Shown here in pieces: positions 1 through 10,329 of a stretch of 64,000 nucleotides of DNA. Made by a program: the position numbers and the translations under genes. Location: positions 216,599-280,598 of the forward strand of contig NW_006921544.1 of NCBI RefSeq assembly GCF_000340215.1. The letters are read 5' to 3'. Position 1 is the first letter of the stretch. Every line of letters starts with the position of its first letter. The notes beneath the pieces were generated by a model, which was not told where the DNA came from, searched no databases, and worked only from the letters and a program-made list of their open reading frames with translations. This DNA comes from Pseudocercospora fijiensis CIRAD86. Lineage: Eukaryota > Ascomycota > Dothideomycetes > Mycosphaerellales > Mycosphaerellaceae.

Positions 1-135
1 CACCAGGTGCGACAAGCAGCACCTAGTGTCGGGCCGATTCAGCCGAGCACCAGGTGTCGCAGCTGAGCCGATGAGCCGGGCACCAGGTGTCGAGCTTGGC
101 AGCTTGGCAGCTCAGCACTAGGTCTTTGGGAATTC
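1..135. repeat. Dispersed palindromic repeat (CACCAGGTG family), copy 1
   Basis: Several CACCAGGTG/CACCTAGTG-type modules, each part of an imperfect CGACACC-W-GGTGTCG palindrome, are joined by GC-rich linkers containing AGCTTGGCAGCTCAGCAC. The segment to about 165 resembles the reverse complement of 22,270-22,440, so the two copies are inverted relative to each other. Related copies lie at 8,481-8,606 and 16,765-16,885. No coding capacity is seen. The family is unknown to me. Confidence 0.75.
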
Positions 136-1865
136 TGAATCTGCGCGACCTACGATACGCCGCGCCTACAACTTCATGTATTCAATCAAAGACCCGCGCG
201 TCGAACGTCCGAGACAATTCGCAACTTGTGCTTGAAGAAAGTGCGGCAAAGCTGCTACGCTGCTGGGTTTGGGAGACATAGTCGCGTCATGATCGATTCG
301 ACCCACTTCGAGGCCTGGGCGCGAACTTGTAGTGTCGATGCAGTGCGGTTTCCCGAAGTGGGAGCTGAATGACTGAACAGGTCGGCCCGTTCGCAGGCCC
401 AATTTGACTGTACAGGTGGGTTCAGGCCGCTGCACAACAAGTCTCTCACGCCTGAAGCTGCAACTGCTGCACTCCCTCTTCCGGACGTCCGGACTTCGTG
501 CAGACAGTTCCTCCTTCCAATCCATTAGGCAGGCACATCAACTTTTCCAACACAATTCAACACGTTTACCACGCTCCTTGATAGTCCGTCCCTTCGAGCG
601 CTGCGTAGCCAGCAATTGTCACCAAATTTTGCAGCGCCGCCAATATTGTCGCCGACGCCCCGGGGCTTCCAGCAAGTGCTGGCTCGAGTCTGTGCAATAC
701 AACACAACAACAACGCGTCCGCTGCCCCCCACGCGTCCCGAAACTCAGTGCAAAGCCGATACAGCGCTGGTCTCTTCTGTTCTCGTCGTCTACAGCAGTA
801 ATGGCGCCCCCCGCTTCCCGCCCTCCCATGAGAAACATTCCCAAATGGAAGAACAAAGAGAACTACCCATCATCTTCGTATGCTTGAGCCTGCTAAGGCC
901 AATACAGGTGAGTCACTAGAACACTTCGAGGACGCCGGGGTGAATGGGATGCAAAGGAAGCATGCACCTGGATCTTTGCCAGCTGTGTTTCCGAGATCCA
1001 GTAGTCACTGCTTGGACTCAATACTGCTCAGGAGGTGTAGGCCTACCTGAAGAAGGAAATACACCAGCGATAGTGGGTGCGACTGAATTCATACTGTTCT
1101 AGGAGTACATCACCCTTTGGTATGAAGGTAAGTATCGTAGCGCGTACCGCAAATGCACTCGCATGTCGAAGACGGCAAAGGCTGTTCGTCAGCGGAAGTG
1201 CCTAGGAATGGCGAAGAAGGTCGTCCCAGCAAGCTCCTCGAGTTGTGGAAGGTGCCTAGAGCGAGTGCAAGATACACGTCAGAGTTCTGCCTCGGGTTGG
1301 GTAAACGCATCGGCGCGGCGAGGATTCAAGAATCAAAAAGGCCTTCCCTCAAAAAACACAGCTCGGCCTCTGATGGGTAGAAATCAAAAAGACAAGTCAC
1401 GTGCCGCGAGCATCAGAAAGCACTATGACGTGCTCGGCGCAGAAATCACGGTGGCGACAATCCACGGTTGCGACGACAATCACGGCGGCGACAATCACGA
1501 TCACGGCGGCGAACTGCCTCAACAGCTCAGAGCCATGCGACATTTCGCACTCTTCGCTATACCTTTCCTTGTCGTCTCGGTCGTTGCTCGGTTCCATTGG
1601 ATGCTTGGTTTCACACAACACGCCGACATAATGGTGTCGAGTCAGCATCTGTGGCGGCGGCGGAGATCCATCAGGTCGGAGACCACTCAAGAAGCCGCTT
1701 CCTGCCCAAAAACAACTCGACTTGGTTAGCAGGTGCAGCGCTTGCAAGAAGTGGGTGCCCGTTGATGAGTACAACGATAACAGCAAGTGTCAAGGCATTT
1801 ATCGCGAGCACAGGACAGCGACTATCGGAGCAGGAAGCGGTCGCGAAGGTGCCGGTTGACCCAAG
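136..1865. other. Non-mutated stretch without a supported gene
   Basis: CpA and TpG are at ordinary frequency, so this part is not RIP-mutated. Several short overlapping open frames occur on both strands (for example 404-919 plus and 1,397-1,786 minus), but none has recognisable motifs or a clear advantage over its antisense frame. A short impure CACGGCGGCGACAAT-type repeat lies at about 1,449-1,515. It may be the 5' non-coding part of the Helitron downstream; no Helitron 5'-TC terminus could be fixed. Confidence 0.4.
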
Positions 1866-2870
1866 TTGAAGCACAAGAATGCCCTTACTCCCAAAGCAAT
1901 GCAGGAGCTCCCACGCCTTGGTCCAGACGAAGACATACATGTTCCACTCGGCCAGCAAGAGCGTCAGGCAGAAGCGCCACTCCAGAAGAGCAAGCAGCAT
2001 CGAATCGATACCTCAGTCTCGAAGCAAAGCACGGCTCGAGGTTATCCACCTGACGACGAAGAAGCCGAAGAGCTCCTATACTCCAATTGCAAGGCACGTC
2101 GGCTGCCTGGAGCTGTTGCCTGGAGAGCTCTACCAGCCGATGTTGAGATATGCATTTCGTGTCACAAGAACATCGTTGGGCAAGATCTTCACCAGCATCA
2201 GAAGTGGTGTTCATCTGGCATCCACGGCGCCGCTCGCTCTACCTTCTTCGGGAAGCCATTTGGCAGGACGCAGGAACTTGAGCACACAGGCTGTAACACG
2301 CGCCCACGAGTCAATGTAAGGATTCTTGCGCCGAAGCTGGGCGACTTCTTTGACTCTTACGTTTGCGAAATTCTTCGGCACAATCTATGGCGTAGGCAGC
2401 TTCAGAGTGACTTGGGCTGTGACATCATGGAAGGCGATAAGAAGTCCTGCCAGGCTGGAAAACACGACACTGGTTGCAACGAGTTCTTCTACGACGCCAC
2501 AACAGGCCAGGTCGGTGGAAACTAGGAGCAATACGCTACTTCCATTGTCCACGACAATGCGCTGCGACCAACGATACGCCGACACACTCGCACACGTCCT
2601 CCGTCAAACGCATCACCGCCTGCTGGCGGTCCGGCGCTCGCCGATCAACAAGTTTCCCCCGTGATTCCTACCGAAGACTGCGATAGCGACAATGGAGAGT
2701 TCTATACCCTTCTTCGTGGACAGCCTGCATTGTCAAATCGCGATGAAGCACTTCGGGCTGCGATGTGTGCAGCAATGCTCGCAGTGTGACGAAGAGTGGT
2801 TTGAAATGCAGGCCAAGGACTGTGTCTGCCGTCATTGCAGGAATGTTCACAAATGCCACTAAGTCAACCT
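1866..2870 (+). pseudogene. Helitron protein, N-terminal zinc-binding region
   Basis: The frame has a C-x2-C followed by H-x-H and C (ICISCHKN...LHQHQKWC) near its middle. It is interrupted by one TAG at about 2,523 and stays open in the same frame to about 2,787. It then shifts into a second Cys cluster, SQCDEEWFEMQAKDCVCRHC, at 2,775-2,840. Fungal Helitron proteins commonly carry a C-x2-C-E-x-W-F motif like this just before the replication domain. Whether translation began at 1,866 or earlier is not clear, as no convincing ATG is seen. Likely DNA-binding or structural zinc sites of the transposase. Confidence 0.65.
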
Positions 2871-4590
2871 ATACGGCGCTGAAAACGACGTGGATCCAGG
2901 TCACAGCGCTGAGGTTCTGAGTCTTCCAACTGGGGAAAAGCTGATTGCACGATTGCATGCTTTCGTGCTGATCTTTCAGATTCGTGGTTAGCAGTGTCGC
3001 TTCGAGGGACACGTTGCGCCCTTCTCGTGGGATATAGTCAAGTTGTATAGCTCCCTGCCGATGAACTCAGTAGAGACGGATCTCATTGTGCTCTTACCGC
3101 TGGCTGATGAACACGATGCCGACCCACGACTTCATCAGCAGTTTGAGAAAGATTTCAAGGTACGTCGCTCAGTTACCCGCTGGTTGTTAAAAGCTCTCGA
3201 GGCCCATCATCGTGCAGCTTACCCCGACATTCAAATCAACGACCCCAACATTCTTGGATTGCCGTCCAATGCCAATTTGACGGACAATATGCCATCAACG
3301 CTGCGCGTGATGCTGAGGGCTGTCCTATCCCTACATAGCAGAGCCAGAGCCAGCAAGGGCAGTCGGCTGCTGATGTTAATGCTGATGCTGATGCTGATGC
3401 TAATGCTGATGCTGATGCTGATGCTGATGCTGATGCTGATGCTAATGCTGATGCTGATGCTGATGCTGATGCTGATGCTGATGCTGATGCTGATGCTGGT
3501 GCTCATGCTGATGATCAAGCACGAAGAGGTGAGCTCTGTCGCGAGGCAGAAGACGAAAGCTCTTCGAACTCCAGTCTCCCAAGCTTGGGTGTGTCTACGG
3601 TCACGACCCGTCACCTGCGAGACCTTATTCTGCAGCGTAAAGACGCTGTTGCGGTACCTGCGTCAATGGCATCCAACCGCTGCTAGGAGATCCCTCCGTC
3701 GTGATTCGATCGCAGCTGGAGGACCTTTAGCCTCGCATACCCTAGAGCATTCAATCGATGTCTCGCAGATCCAGTCTCTCCTCGCCGCCGGATTGTTACC
3801 TTCATTCAGTGGCTTCAGCACCCCATCGAGGTCGAAACGCTTTGCCCAGCATCCAATGTTTGTCTATGACGCATTTAATACAGATATGCGACAGCAAGCA
3901 ATTCGCAAGTCCACCTACATGCTCAAACGCAACCTACGAGAGGCCAGGCTTACGAAGCATGAGTCAAGACCGCATTCCCGTCACATGAGGTAGATCCTCG
4001 TGCCTTTCTACTCCAGTTTGATGGGCTCGAAGCTTGCTTATATGGTACATCCAGAAGCTGTATGAGGTCTTGCTGAAGAATCCCAAACGTTACCGACCAC
4101 TGGACCCGCAGAGAATCACGAGGCCGTAGCAGTGCTTATCATCATGGCTTCACATGGTGTGACGGTATACCAAGCTTCGACTTCGAGAACGAGAAAGACC
4201 GCGAGGCGTGCACTGGCCCATTTGGTCTCCACGTCTTAGCCTTTGATTCGGAGGACCGTGGTTAGCTGCCAGCTCCTCTTGACTCTTCGGAGCCTAGTGA
4301 AACCTCTTTTCCTGCGGTCGAGCTCGCCAACACCCAGTCCACACTATCCAGCATTGTCAACCGCGTGAATCACCACAAGTGTACTGAGAGCTACTGTCTT
4401 CGTCGCAAGAAGGGCGCTCCTGCTGATGGTCCCCGGAAGTGTCGATTTGGATACCCACGAGGTATTCGCGACTAGCCCGAAATTACCAAAGAGTGTTACA
4501 GCAAGCACTGGGAGTTTTCAGCATCCAATCAGCCTATGCTCAATCACTACAGCAGACTTCCTATTATGTCTCAAATGGACAACACTGACA
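2871..4590 (+). pseudogene. Helitron Rep (Helitron_like_N) region, 5' half
   Basis: This is the replication-initiator part of the Helitron protein, which nicks and joins single strands. Visible landmarks are LPMNSVETDLIVLLP at about 3,050 (fungal Helitron N-domain), an (Ala-Asp)n tract from the hexanucleotide repeat near 3,370-3,510, and a nuclease-like motif SAYHHGFTWCDG followed by SFDFENEKDRE at about 4,130-4,205, corresponding to the family's HUH motif region. The Cys-rich HHKCTESYCLRRKKG and CRFGYPRG then follow at about 4,370-4,460. Several frameshifts and stops separate these blocks. It ends at the Harbinger insertion inside the codons for N-T-D-I and resumes at 7,937. Confidence 0.85.
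3367..3512 (+). repeat. (ATGCTG)n hexanucleotide repeat in the Helitron
   Basis: About 23 near-perfect copies of ATGCTG with a few ATGCTA variants. In the Helitron frame it reads as alternating Ala and Asp with occasional Asn, an acidic linker expansion. In the other plus frame it gives a Leu-Met repeat that is not coding. Confidence 0.95.
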
Positions 4591-4593
4591 TCA
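4591..4593. other. Target-site duplication TCA, left
   Basis: TCA directly precedes the left terminal repeat. The same TCA follows the right terminal repeat at 7,934-7,936. A 3-bp duplication is diagnostic for PIF/Harbinger elements. Confidence 0.85.
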
Positions 4594-4617
4594 GGCCCCG
4601 TATACTTGCGCAGTTTG
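4594..4617 (+). repeat. Harbinger terminal inverted repeat, left
   Basis: Starts GGCCCCGTATACTTG and ends GCAGTTTG. Its reverse complement is found at 7,910-7,933 with one mismatch. Not visibly mutated by RIP. Confidence 0.93.
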
Positions 4618-4626
4618 TAGATTGTA

Positions 4627-4675
4627 GGTTATTAAGTTATAACCTGTGTTTAATAACCTGTAGATAACCGGTTAT
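4627..4675. promoter_or_regulatory. Subterminal GGTTAT/ATAACC array, left
   Basis: Five GGTTAT or ATAACC hexamers within 49 bp just inside the left terminal repeat (4,627; 4,639; 4,653; 4,664; 4,670). A matching array lies inside the right end. Inference: binding sites for the element's Myb-like protein or transposase, as subterminal repeats serve in other Harbinger elements. Confidence 0.55.
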
Positions 4676-4814
4676 CAAGTGAACGGCTCTTATAGTTAAA
4701 TGAGGTTGTAGATTATCGCAATTAGCCTCTCTTAGTAGCAAAGGTGCGCCGCGTCTTCTAATCTAAGTGCTATTCCGGCTCTTCACTAATTAACCACCCT
4801 TATTTGTGCTATCT

Positions 4815-5960
4815 CTTGTCTATTACTACTGCTATAGCTCTAAAGCGTGCCGTAGACGCAGGCAATAGCAGTGCTATAAAGCGGAAGCGATAGCAGCGGA
4901 AGAAGCCTAAGGCGGACGCGACTACGCAGTATCTATTACTGCAGAAGTATACTAACGAGCACCTTAAATTCTTCCTCGACGAGTTGATTAAGTTACGCGC
5001 TAAACAGACCGATAGCAAGAACTTCCGGTTGAAGGACCTACGGCCTATTACTGTCTAAATAAGCGAGAAATTCTAGCTCTAGTTTAAGGACGAGTCGTTA
5101 AAGAATAAGTGGATATAGATAAAGAAGGAGTGGCGGTTGTAGGTTATCTATTTAACCTATATTAGCGGCTAGAATAGCGAGCTACCTCGGTCGATAGAAG
5201 AGGTAGAAGATGCTTACAATAAGGCTTATCCGGAGTACGCTATGTTTCTCGAGCGCCTACTAGCGTAGAAGGAAGAGTTAGAGACACTTATCGGAAGTAA
5301 TATAGCAATAGGAGATAGAGCGGAAACAGCGAAAACGTTAGCGGAAGATAAGCCTAGCGATAAGGCCGTAGATAAGTCGGATAAAGAGCCTAACAAGGAG
5401 TCTAGCGAGGATAGCGGCGGAGCGACTAAGTCTAAGGACCTAGATAAACTTAGTAAGTTTGAACGTTAGTGTAAGACTGCAGCGAAGAAACAGAAGCTTA
5501 ATAAGCAAAAGATGCAGAAGGCAAAGGCTAAAGGTAAGCGTATCTATCGGAAACAGACTACTAAGCAAGAGGCTAATAAGAAGGCCGCTATCTCTGCCTT
5601 TAAGCCGCTATAAGAGACACTCGCTAACTTTATGTCTATCTCCGAAGCTAGGGCTTCTACGCCGCTACTACGAGTAAAGGACCTATTAGAGATTGTTTGT
5701 AAGCGGTTGTTTGATCTAGAGGTCTTAAAAGAGTAGCTATTTGCGCTAAAGAATGCGATAGCGAAGGAGGTTAGAAAGGTCAATTATCGTACTAATATCG
5801 CCGTATCGATAGTAAGGCCGGAGAGGCAGGCCGATTTCGAGGCGTTCTTCTAGGAGCTTTATTAGGAGGTTAGCAGCGCTCCTAAACTATAAGGATAGTA
5901 TCTAGACATACCTAATTATAGCCAACCGTCGCTATATAGTCCTATGCCGAATAGAGGCTA
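4815..5960 (+). pseudogene. Harbinger Myb/SANT-like accessory protein, RIP-broken
   Basis: Reading plus and treating TAG/TAA as mutated Gln codons gives one continuous frame. It has a basic N-terminus (KRKRQQRKKPKAD), a Myb/SANT-like region (FFLDELIKLRAKQTD ... LKNKWIQIKKEW ... IYLTYISGQNSE; compare the Myb_DNA-bind_3 family), an acidic Lys/Asp/Ser-rich middle, a Lys-rich stretch (KKQKLNKQKMQKAKAKGKR) and a C-terminal helical part with KDLLEIVCKRLFDLEVL. In plant and animal Harbinger elements the Myb-like partner binds subterminal DNA and helps nuclear import of the transposase. The start codon is lost, so coordinates are approximate. It converges on the transposase gene. Confidence 0.75.
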
Positions 5961-6189
5961 TCTACAGAGCTAGAGATAGGTTGTTGTTGTTAGAAGAATG
6001 GATTTAGTTAGAATAACTAAGGTCGAATTTAGCTTCTTCCGAGACCGAGTCTAATTTATCGACTTTAGCGTGCGAGGAGGAAAGATATTATATATTAATA
6101 ACTGCGGTATTTGGATTGATTGGACTTTATTAGCATTCGATAGTGTATTGATAAATTGTACGTAACTAGCCTTTATATAAACGCAATTC

Positions 6190-7570
6190 TCGAACTCTTT
6201 ACCTCCTATATACCCCGCTAAGACCGTACAGTCGTAACGTTAATCGTATATGCGACTGCCTATCTAGGATTTCGAGACTAATACGAGAGAGATTGTAGTA
6301 TACTACTAATAGCTAAATAAGGGAAGAAACACTCGAATCCCTACTAAAATCGCGCTTCTATTCCTAACTAAACACCTCCGCGTATACCGCGACCTCCGCT
6401 ACTACTACGCTCTACGTATATAGAGCCTCTCCTACTCTAGATACTCGAGATGGTCTTGCTACATATCTTCCGCCAATTCATTACGAAACCTAACTATATC
6501 TTCATCCTTAATAGCGCCTTAGATAGCGTTACTCGCCTTATCTCGATTACCTATTATACTACTCTTATTAACGGTAAGCTATAGCTCGGATTTAAGAGGT
6601 TAAGCGCTATAGCTAAGGATGAAGTTGTAAAGGACAAAGCAGGCTATAATAATGCGCTTTTAGTCGATAAGCTCGTATCCTTAGTAAGGACCTTACGTAA
6701 CGATAGCGAAGCGCTTCTTAATAATGCCGAAGATCCTCTTAATACAGTTACGAAGCTACGCGTAGCGTAGATTAAACAACTCCTCCTTCGTCTTAGGCCT
6801 TCGCTATACGGTATACTATTCTCGTAGGTAATATCGTGTCGCCTAGTATAGAACGAGAAGGCGCTTATCGAGCGACGAGTATCTACTATCCGCTAGATAA
6901 TATCGATCTTCTAGTACCGAGAATCTACTCTTAAAGGCGCGTCTAAGGACCGTACTATTATTCGTAGAGCCTTCGTAACCGACTAAAGCATACTAGAACC
7001 TATAATTAAAGTCACACGCCGCTATTACATTCTACGCGATAAAGTTCTTCCTATAGCGCTACGCGCTCTATTCTTAGTATAGTATTTAAGCGTAGATATA
7101 GGTGCCGTTAAGCGCGCCTATCGCACCTCTAAAGTATTTAAACTTATCTTCCTTTAGCTTCTCGTAGACCTCGTCCTTATTAGGTAACTTTATATACTTA
7201 TCGGCTATCCGATAGAGCGCTTTGCTAACCTTCTCGATAATTAAATAGAAGGTATTAAACGAGTGCTAATACTAATTGCGTAGCTGCCGCACCGATAGGT
7301 TATAGGCTACGAAGTCTAAGAATATTACTACCTATTTATCGATATCTACCTTAATAGCGCCGTACTTATCTAAATCGCCGCTCTCTTCTAGCTCTTCGAT
7401 TAGCGACTGTAGCACCGGCTATCTAAGGCGCGTCGTACTATAGCATACGTCTTCCGGTCTATATAGACACTTATACGTCTCCTTCCTGCCTTTATCGCGC
7501 TCTATTAAAGTCTCGACTTTGCTAGAAGGTCGGTACTAGCGCCCCTAAGTCGTAGGTCGGAAGAAGGGTA
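6190..7570 (-). pseudogene. Harbinger DDE transposase, RIP-broken
   Basis: On the minus strand, with TAG/TAA read as Gln, the frame contains VRQLRNQYQHSFNTFYLIIEKVSKALYR as an N-terminal helix-turn-helix-like region (7,190-7,290; quoted in part only for location). It then shows GAIGALNGTYIYA (family form GAIDGTHI, bearing the first catalytic Asp, here Asn) at about 7,090-7,130, and PRTKEELFNLRYA plus RNCIKRIFGIIKKRF near 6,690-6,830 with the conserved Glu region. These are hallmarks of the DDE_4/Harbinger transposase. Catalytic Asp to Asn and many stops fit G-to-A RIP changes. Non-functional. Confidence 0.85.
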
Positions 7571-7808
7571 GAACGGTAGTAAGAGATATACTAGCAAGGG
7601 CAATAACGACTACAGCGACTCGAGCGGCTTCTATTATAGTATAGCAATAGTAAGGGAAAATAAAATATAGTATAATGAGAGATCTATAAGGCTAAGAGAT
7701 AGATATTTCCGTAGCTGCTATTTAGGGGCCAAAAGCTCCTTACGAGGAGGTAGGTAGGTTATTCGTATACAACTGCTAGAACAAGCAATTCCGATCACCT
7801 ACAATACG

Positions 7809-7906
7809 ATAACCTACAATCTAGTTAATGGTATAGAAAGCGAAGTAAACGGCTAACAATAACCTATAGGTTGTAGGTTATAGGCGATAACCTGCCTTAG
7901 ATAACC
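7809..7906. promoter_or_regulatory. Subterminal GGTTAT/ATAACC array, right
   Basis: Five ATAACC or GGTTAT hexamers (7,809; 7,859; 7,876; 7,887; 7,901) close to the right terminal repeat, mirroring the left array. Probable binding sites of the element's own proteins. Confidence 0.55.
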
Positions 7907-7909
7907 CGA

Positions 7910-7933
7910 CAAACTGCACAAGTATACGGGGCC
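7910..7933 (-). repeat. Harbinger terminal inverted repeat, right
   Basis: Reverse complement of the left terminal repeat with one mismatch; followed by the TCA duplicate at 7,934-7,936. Confidence 0.93.
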
Positions 7934-8480
7934 TCACTCCCGTCGTGCCCTACAAGGTTGTCCAGGAGTCCCTGGCCAGGTATGCCACCAAGGCTGAAGT
8001 TGCGACAGCATCGCACGACGCGATGGCGAAGGAGGTTACCGAGGCAGTACCAGCTGAGAAAACCCCCGTCTCTTCCTTTGCTTACCGCATGATGAACAAG
8101 TTCATTGGAGGGCGCGACTAGATCACTCAGGAAATACATTATCAAGTCCTCCTGCTTGCTTTCGTACACTCCTCGAGAACGGTCATTGCCATCCACTGCC
8201 GCAAATACGAGGATCAAGGCACCTCATATGATATTGACGAGCAGGCGGATGTGAATATGAAGGGTAGCTCTGTGCTCGAGGAAGAAGTACATAGAGCGCT
8301 GCGAAATAAGCGCAGGGGTATCCTGTGACGGCAGGGCTCGACCTTGCTGCTATAATAAGCTTCTTCAAATTTGGTACCCGCGTCGACATTACGCAGAAGA
8401 AGAAATTGAAGCCTCGCAAGCAGGCTGCGCCCGATCGTGTGCGGAACTATTGCCCTGCTTATGAGACAGATCCAAAGACC
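7934..8480 (+). pseudogene. Helitron Rep region, 3' continuation
   Basis: After the Harbinger element the Helitron frame resumes with PVVPYKVVQESLARYATKAE, a strongly conserved Helitron segment (usual form ...YIAKYATKAE). TPVSSFAYRMMNKFIGGRD and ITQEIHYQVLLLAF follow. A frame change leads to RKQAAPDRVRNYCPAYETDP at about 8,405-8,475, equivalent to the R-V-x-N-Y-x-P-x-Y segment between Rep and helicase. One TAG replaces the Trp expected after the G-x-R-D motif. It is interrupted by a small repeat and resumes as helicase at 8,607. Confidence 0.85.
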
Positions 8481-8606
8481 CGGTGTTGAGCTGCCAAGCT
8501 GGACATCCGCTGCCCGGCTCAAGCGACTCGACACCAGGTGCGACACCAAGTGCTCGGCTCGGCATGACACCAGGTGCGCCAAGCAGCACCTGGTATCGGG
8601 AGTCAC
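8481..8606 (-). repeat. Dispersed palindromic repeat, copy 2, inside the Helitron
   Basis: Contains GAGCTGCCAAGCTGG, three CACCAGGTG/CACCTGGTG modules and ATCGGGAGTC linkers, like copies at 1-135 and 22,270-22,440. It separates the Helitron codons ...YETDPK from ...GEDWCRVTM, which are adjacent in the family, so it is an insertion of about 0.13 kb. Exact borders and any target duplication are uncertain. Confidence 0.65.
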
Positions 8607-10328
8607 GTTCGAGGGCGAGGATTGGTGTCGCGTGACGATGATCATTCAACGTCCCTGGCAAGAAACTCATACGACACCTGACGGCACAGTGCCCTCTTGC
8701 ACGACTTGGATAGAGGCATATCGCCTTTCCCCACGGCGTTTGTCCTCAGCGCAGAAATGATCATTACTCTCCACCACCAAGATCAGTTGGTCATACCGAA
8801 TTTCAGGACGCGCCAGAGTATGCAGAACGCGAGAAGGCTTCACTTTGCACGCACTCCTCAAATTGGCAGTCAATACCGGATTTGCTGAATTGAGTGTAGA
8901 TGAGCTGTCGCCTTAATGGGAAGGAGTATACATACCACCTGGTAACCGAAGAGAAGTCCTGGCTTTGGTGGGTTGAGTTTCATCCTCATAGGCGACCTGT
9001 TCTAGCGGCCACCTGTTATAGGCCACTGCACTGTTCGGCATTGCCAAGAGAGCCGCCCAGTTGCAAGTTCGTCGCTTTTATCACGGGTTTGAGATCACGA
9101 TTGACCTTACTGACGTCCAGCGACAGCCGGTACTGCCAAAGGCCTCCGAGACAGCACAGCTACGCAGCATAACTGGCAGTTGCTCAACACTCGTTCTGCT
9201 TGCGACCTCAGTCCTGATGGGAGTGCCGCATTTGACGATGCGCTCCGTATCGATGGACGCAAGAGGAATGTTGAACTGCACAACTACATCTGCATGCGTC
9301 GGTCGGGGAATGCCATATTGCATGACTCGGCGGAGCACAACATCCCGGCATCGAAGCATGCGACTGTTGAGGAAGCATAAGGCCTTTATACTCCTCTCGC
9401 ATTTAACAACCTCTGGACTGAGCGTAGTCTCACAAATGGCGCTATGGGACTGTGCACGACATTGTATGGTCTACGAGGCATCCTGGATACTCACACCCTA
9501 CTGAAGACTCACTATGGTGTAACCTTGTAGCGTTTGATAGCTATGACTGGCGCTATCGTGGCGAGCCGAGTACATCTGAGCCATCTCTCTTGGATCTGTA
9601 TGACGCTCGTACTTTACTGAACCACATCGGTGATCGTGCGATTGTTCCACCCTTCCCGGTTCTTCGCGCGTTGATACCTGCTAGCAAGAAATCCCATTGC
9701 ACGCAATATCCGCTTACTGGTCTACAAGTCACAGGGCCTTACAATTGACAAGGCAGTGCTGAGCTTCTCCAAGAAGGACCTTTGCTCCAGCCTGTCTTTT
9801 GTCGTCGCCTCTCGCGTAAAGATACTACAAGGCCTCAATTCCGATCGGCCATTTGACTCTGATCACATTCGGAAGTCAGAATCTGCCATTGCTGCGCTAC
9901 GTGACGCAGACATTCAGCACTACCCCCACCAATGGATGGTTATAGAAGCAGCTGAGCAAGACGATGAGTTCTCTCATCCCGCCGCTCTGGATAGCATCAA
10001 CGCCTTCGTGATTCAGGCTGCGGCTCATCATTCCTCTCGTCCTGGTGGTGGCGCTAACAACGAAGAGGATGATGGAGATGAATTCGACAATAACACGGAA
10101 GTTGATGGAGGCATGTTGCGGCGATTTGAACTTGAAGACGAAACCGAAGCGCTTGTGGGGCGTTTTCAGAGACAGGAGTACAAACGCGGACCTGCATCAC
10201 GCCAGAACCTGCCTCCGCTGCGGCCTCTAGGCCGCAGACGATCGAGAATCACGTTTCAAGAATCACGGCTTGAACGACTCATTAGACCAACGATGAGGTA
10301 CGTAGACATCAACACCTACGTGCGATAG
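8607..10328 (+). pseudogene. Helitron Pif1-like helicase region, internally deleted
   Basis: Starts with DWCRVTMIIQRPWQ and TTWIEAYRL, the pre-helicase segment. The ATP-binding motifs I and II expected next are absent. Sequence jumps at about 8,880-8,970 to motif III (FILIGDLF-x-RPPVIGH, with TAG at x), then FYHGFEITIDLTDVQRQ at about 9,070-9,120 (motif IV region). NNLWTERSLTNGAMGLC follows at about 9,405-9,455, and the C-terminal hallmark SQGLTIDKAVLSFSKKDLC...FVVASRVKILQGL lies at about 9,735-9,835. The last 190 codons (9,756-10,328) are open and end in an acidic, Arg-rich tail. The deletion of about 150 codons makes the helicase inactive. Confidence 0.9.
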
Positions 10329-10329
10329 C

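Larger units (their letters stand above)
4594..7933. mobile_element. PIF/Harbinger DNA transposon, RIP-mutated
   Basis: A complete 3,340-bp element bounded by 24-bp terminal inverted repeats (GGCCCCGTATACTTG at the outer end; 23 of 24 positions match, the mismatch being C/T) and a 3-bp TCA duplication. It holds two convergent mutated genes: a Myb/SANT-like accessory protein on plus and a DDE (DDE_4-like) transposase on minus, the two-gene layout known for the superfamily. Internal sequence is strongly CpA-depleted while the terminal repeats keep CA/TG. It sits in the Helitron coding region, and excision with one TCA restores the frame there. Confidence 0.93.
1866..10328 (+). mobile_element. 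Decayed autonomous Helitron, split by a Harbinger insertion
   Basis: A rolling-circle DNA transposon of the Helitron superfamily can be followed in order: two Cys-rich zinc-binding regions, the Helitron_like_N/Rep region with a His-His nuclease-like motif, a Cys-rich post-Rep segment, and the C-terminal part of a Pif1-like helicase. It carries frameshifts, at least one in-frame TAG, a 3.3-kb Harbinger insertion (4,594-7,933), a small repeat insertion (8,481-8,606) and a deletion of the helicase nucleotide-binding core. Base composition is normal, so decay here came from indels and point mutation rather than RIP. The coding end coincides with the edge of a mutated hAT fragment; true element ends (5'-TC, 3'-hairpin-CTRR) were not located. 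Confidence 0.88.

Noticed and set aside
404..919. 171-codon plus-strand frame near the window start
   Set aside because: No motif, Arg/Ser-rich composition typical of a non-coding frame in GC-rich DNA, and antisense frames equally open.
3043..3993. Long plus-strand frame with a (Leu-Met)n run
   Set aside because: The Leu-Met run is the wrong frame of the ATGCTG repeat. Helitron homology uses this frame only at its start and then shifts; the Ala-Asp frame fits the family.
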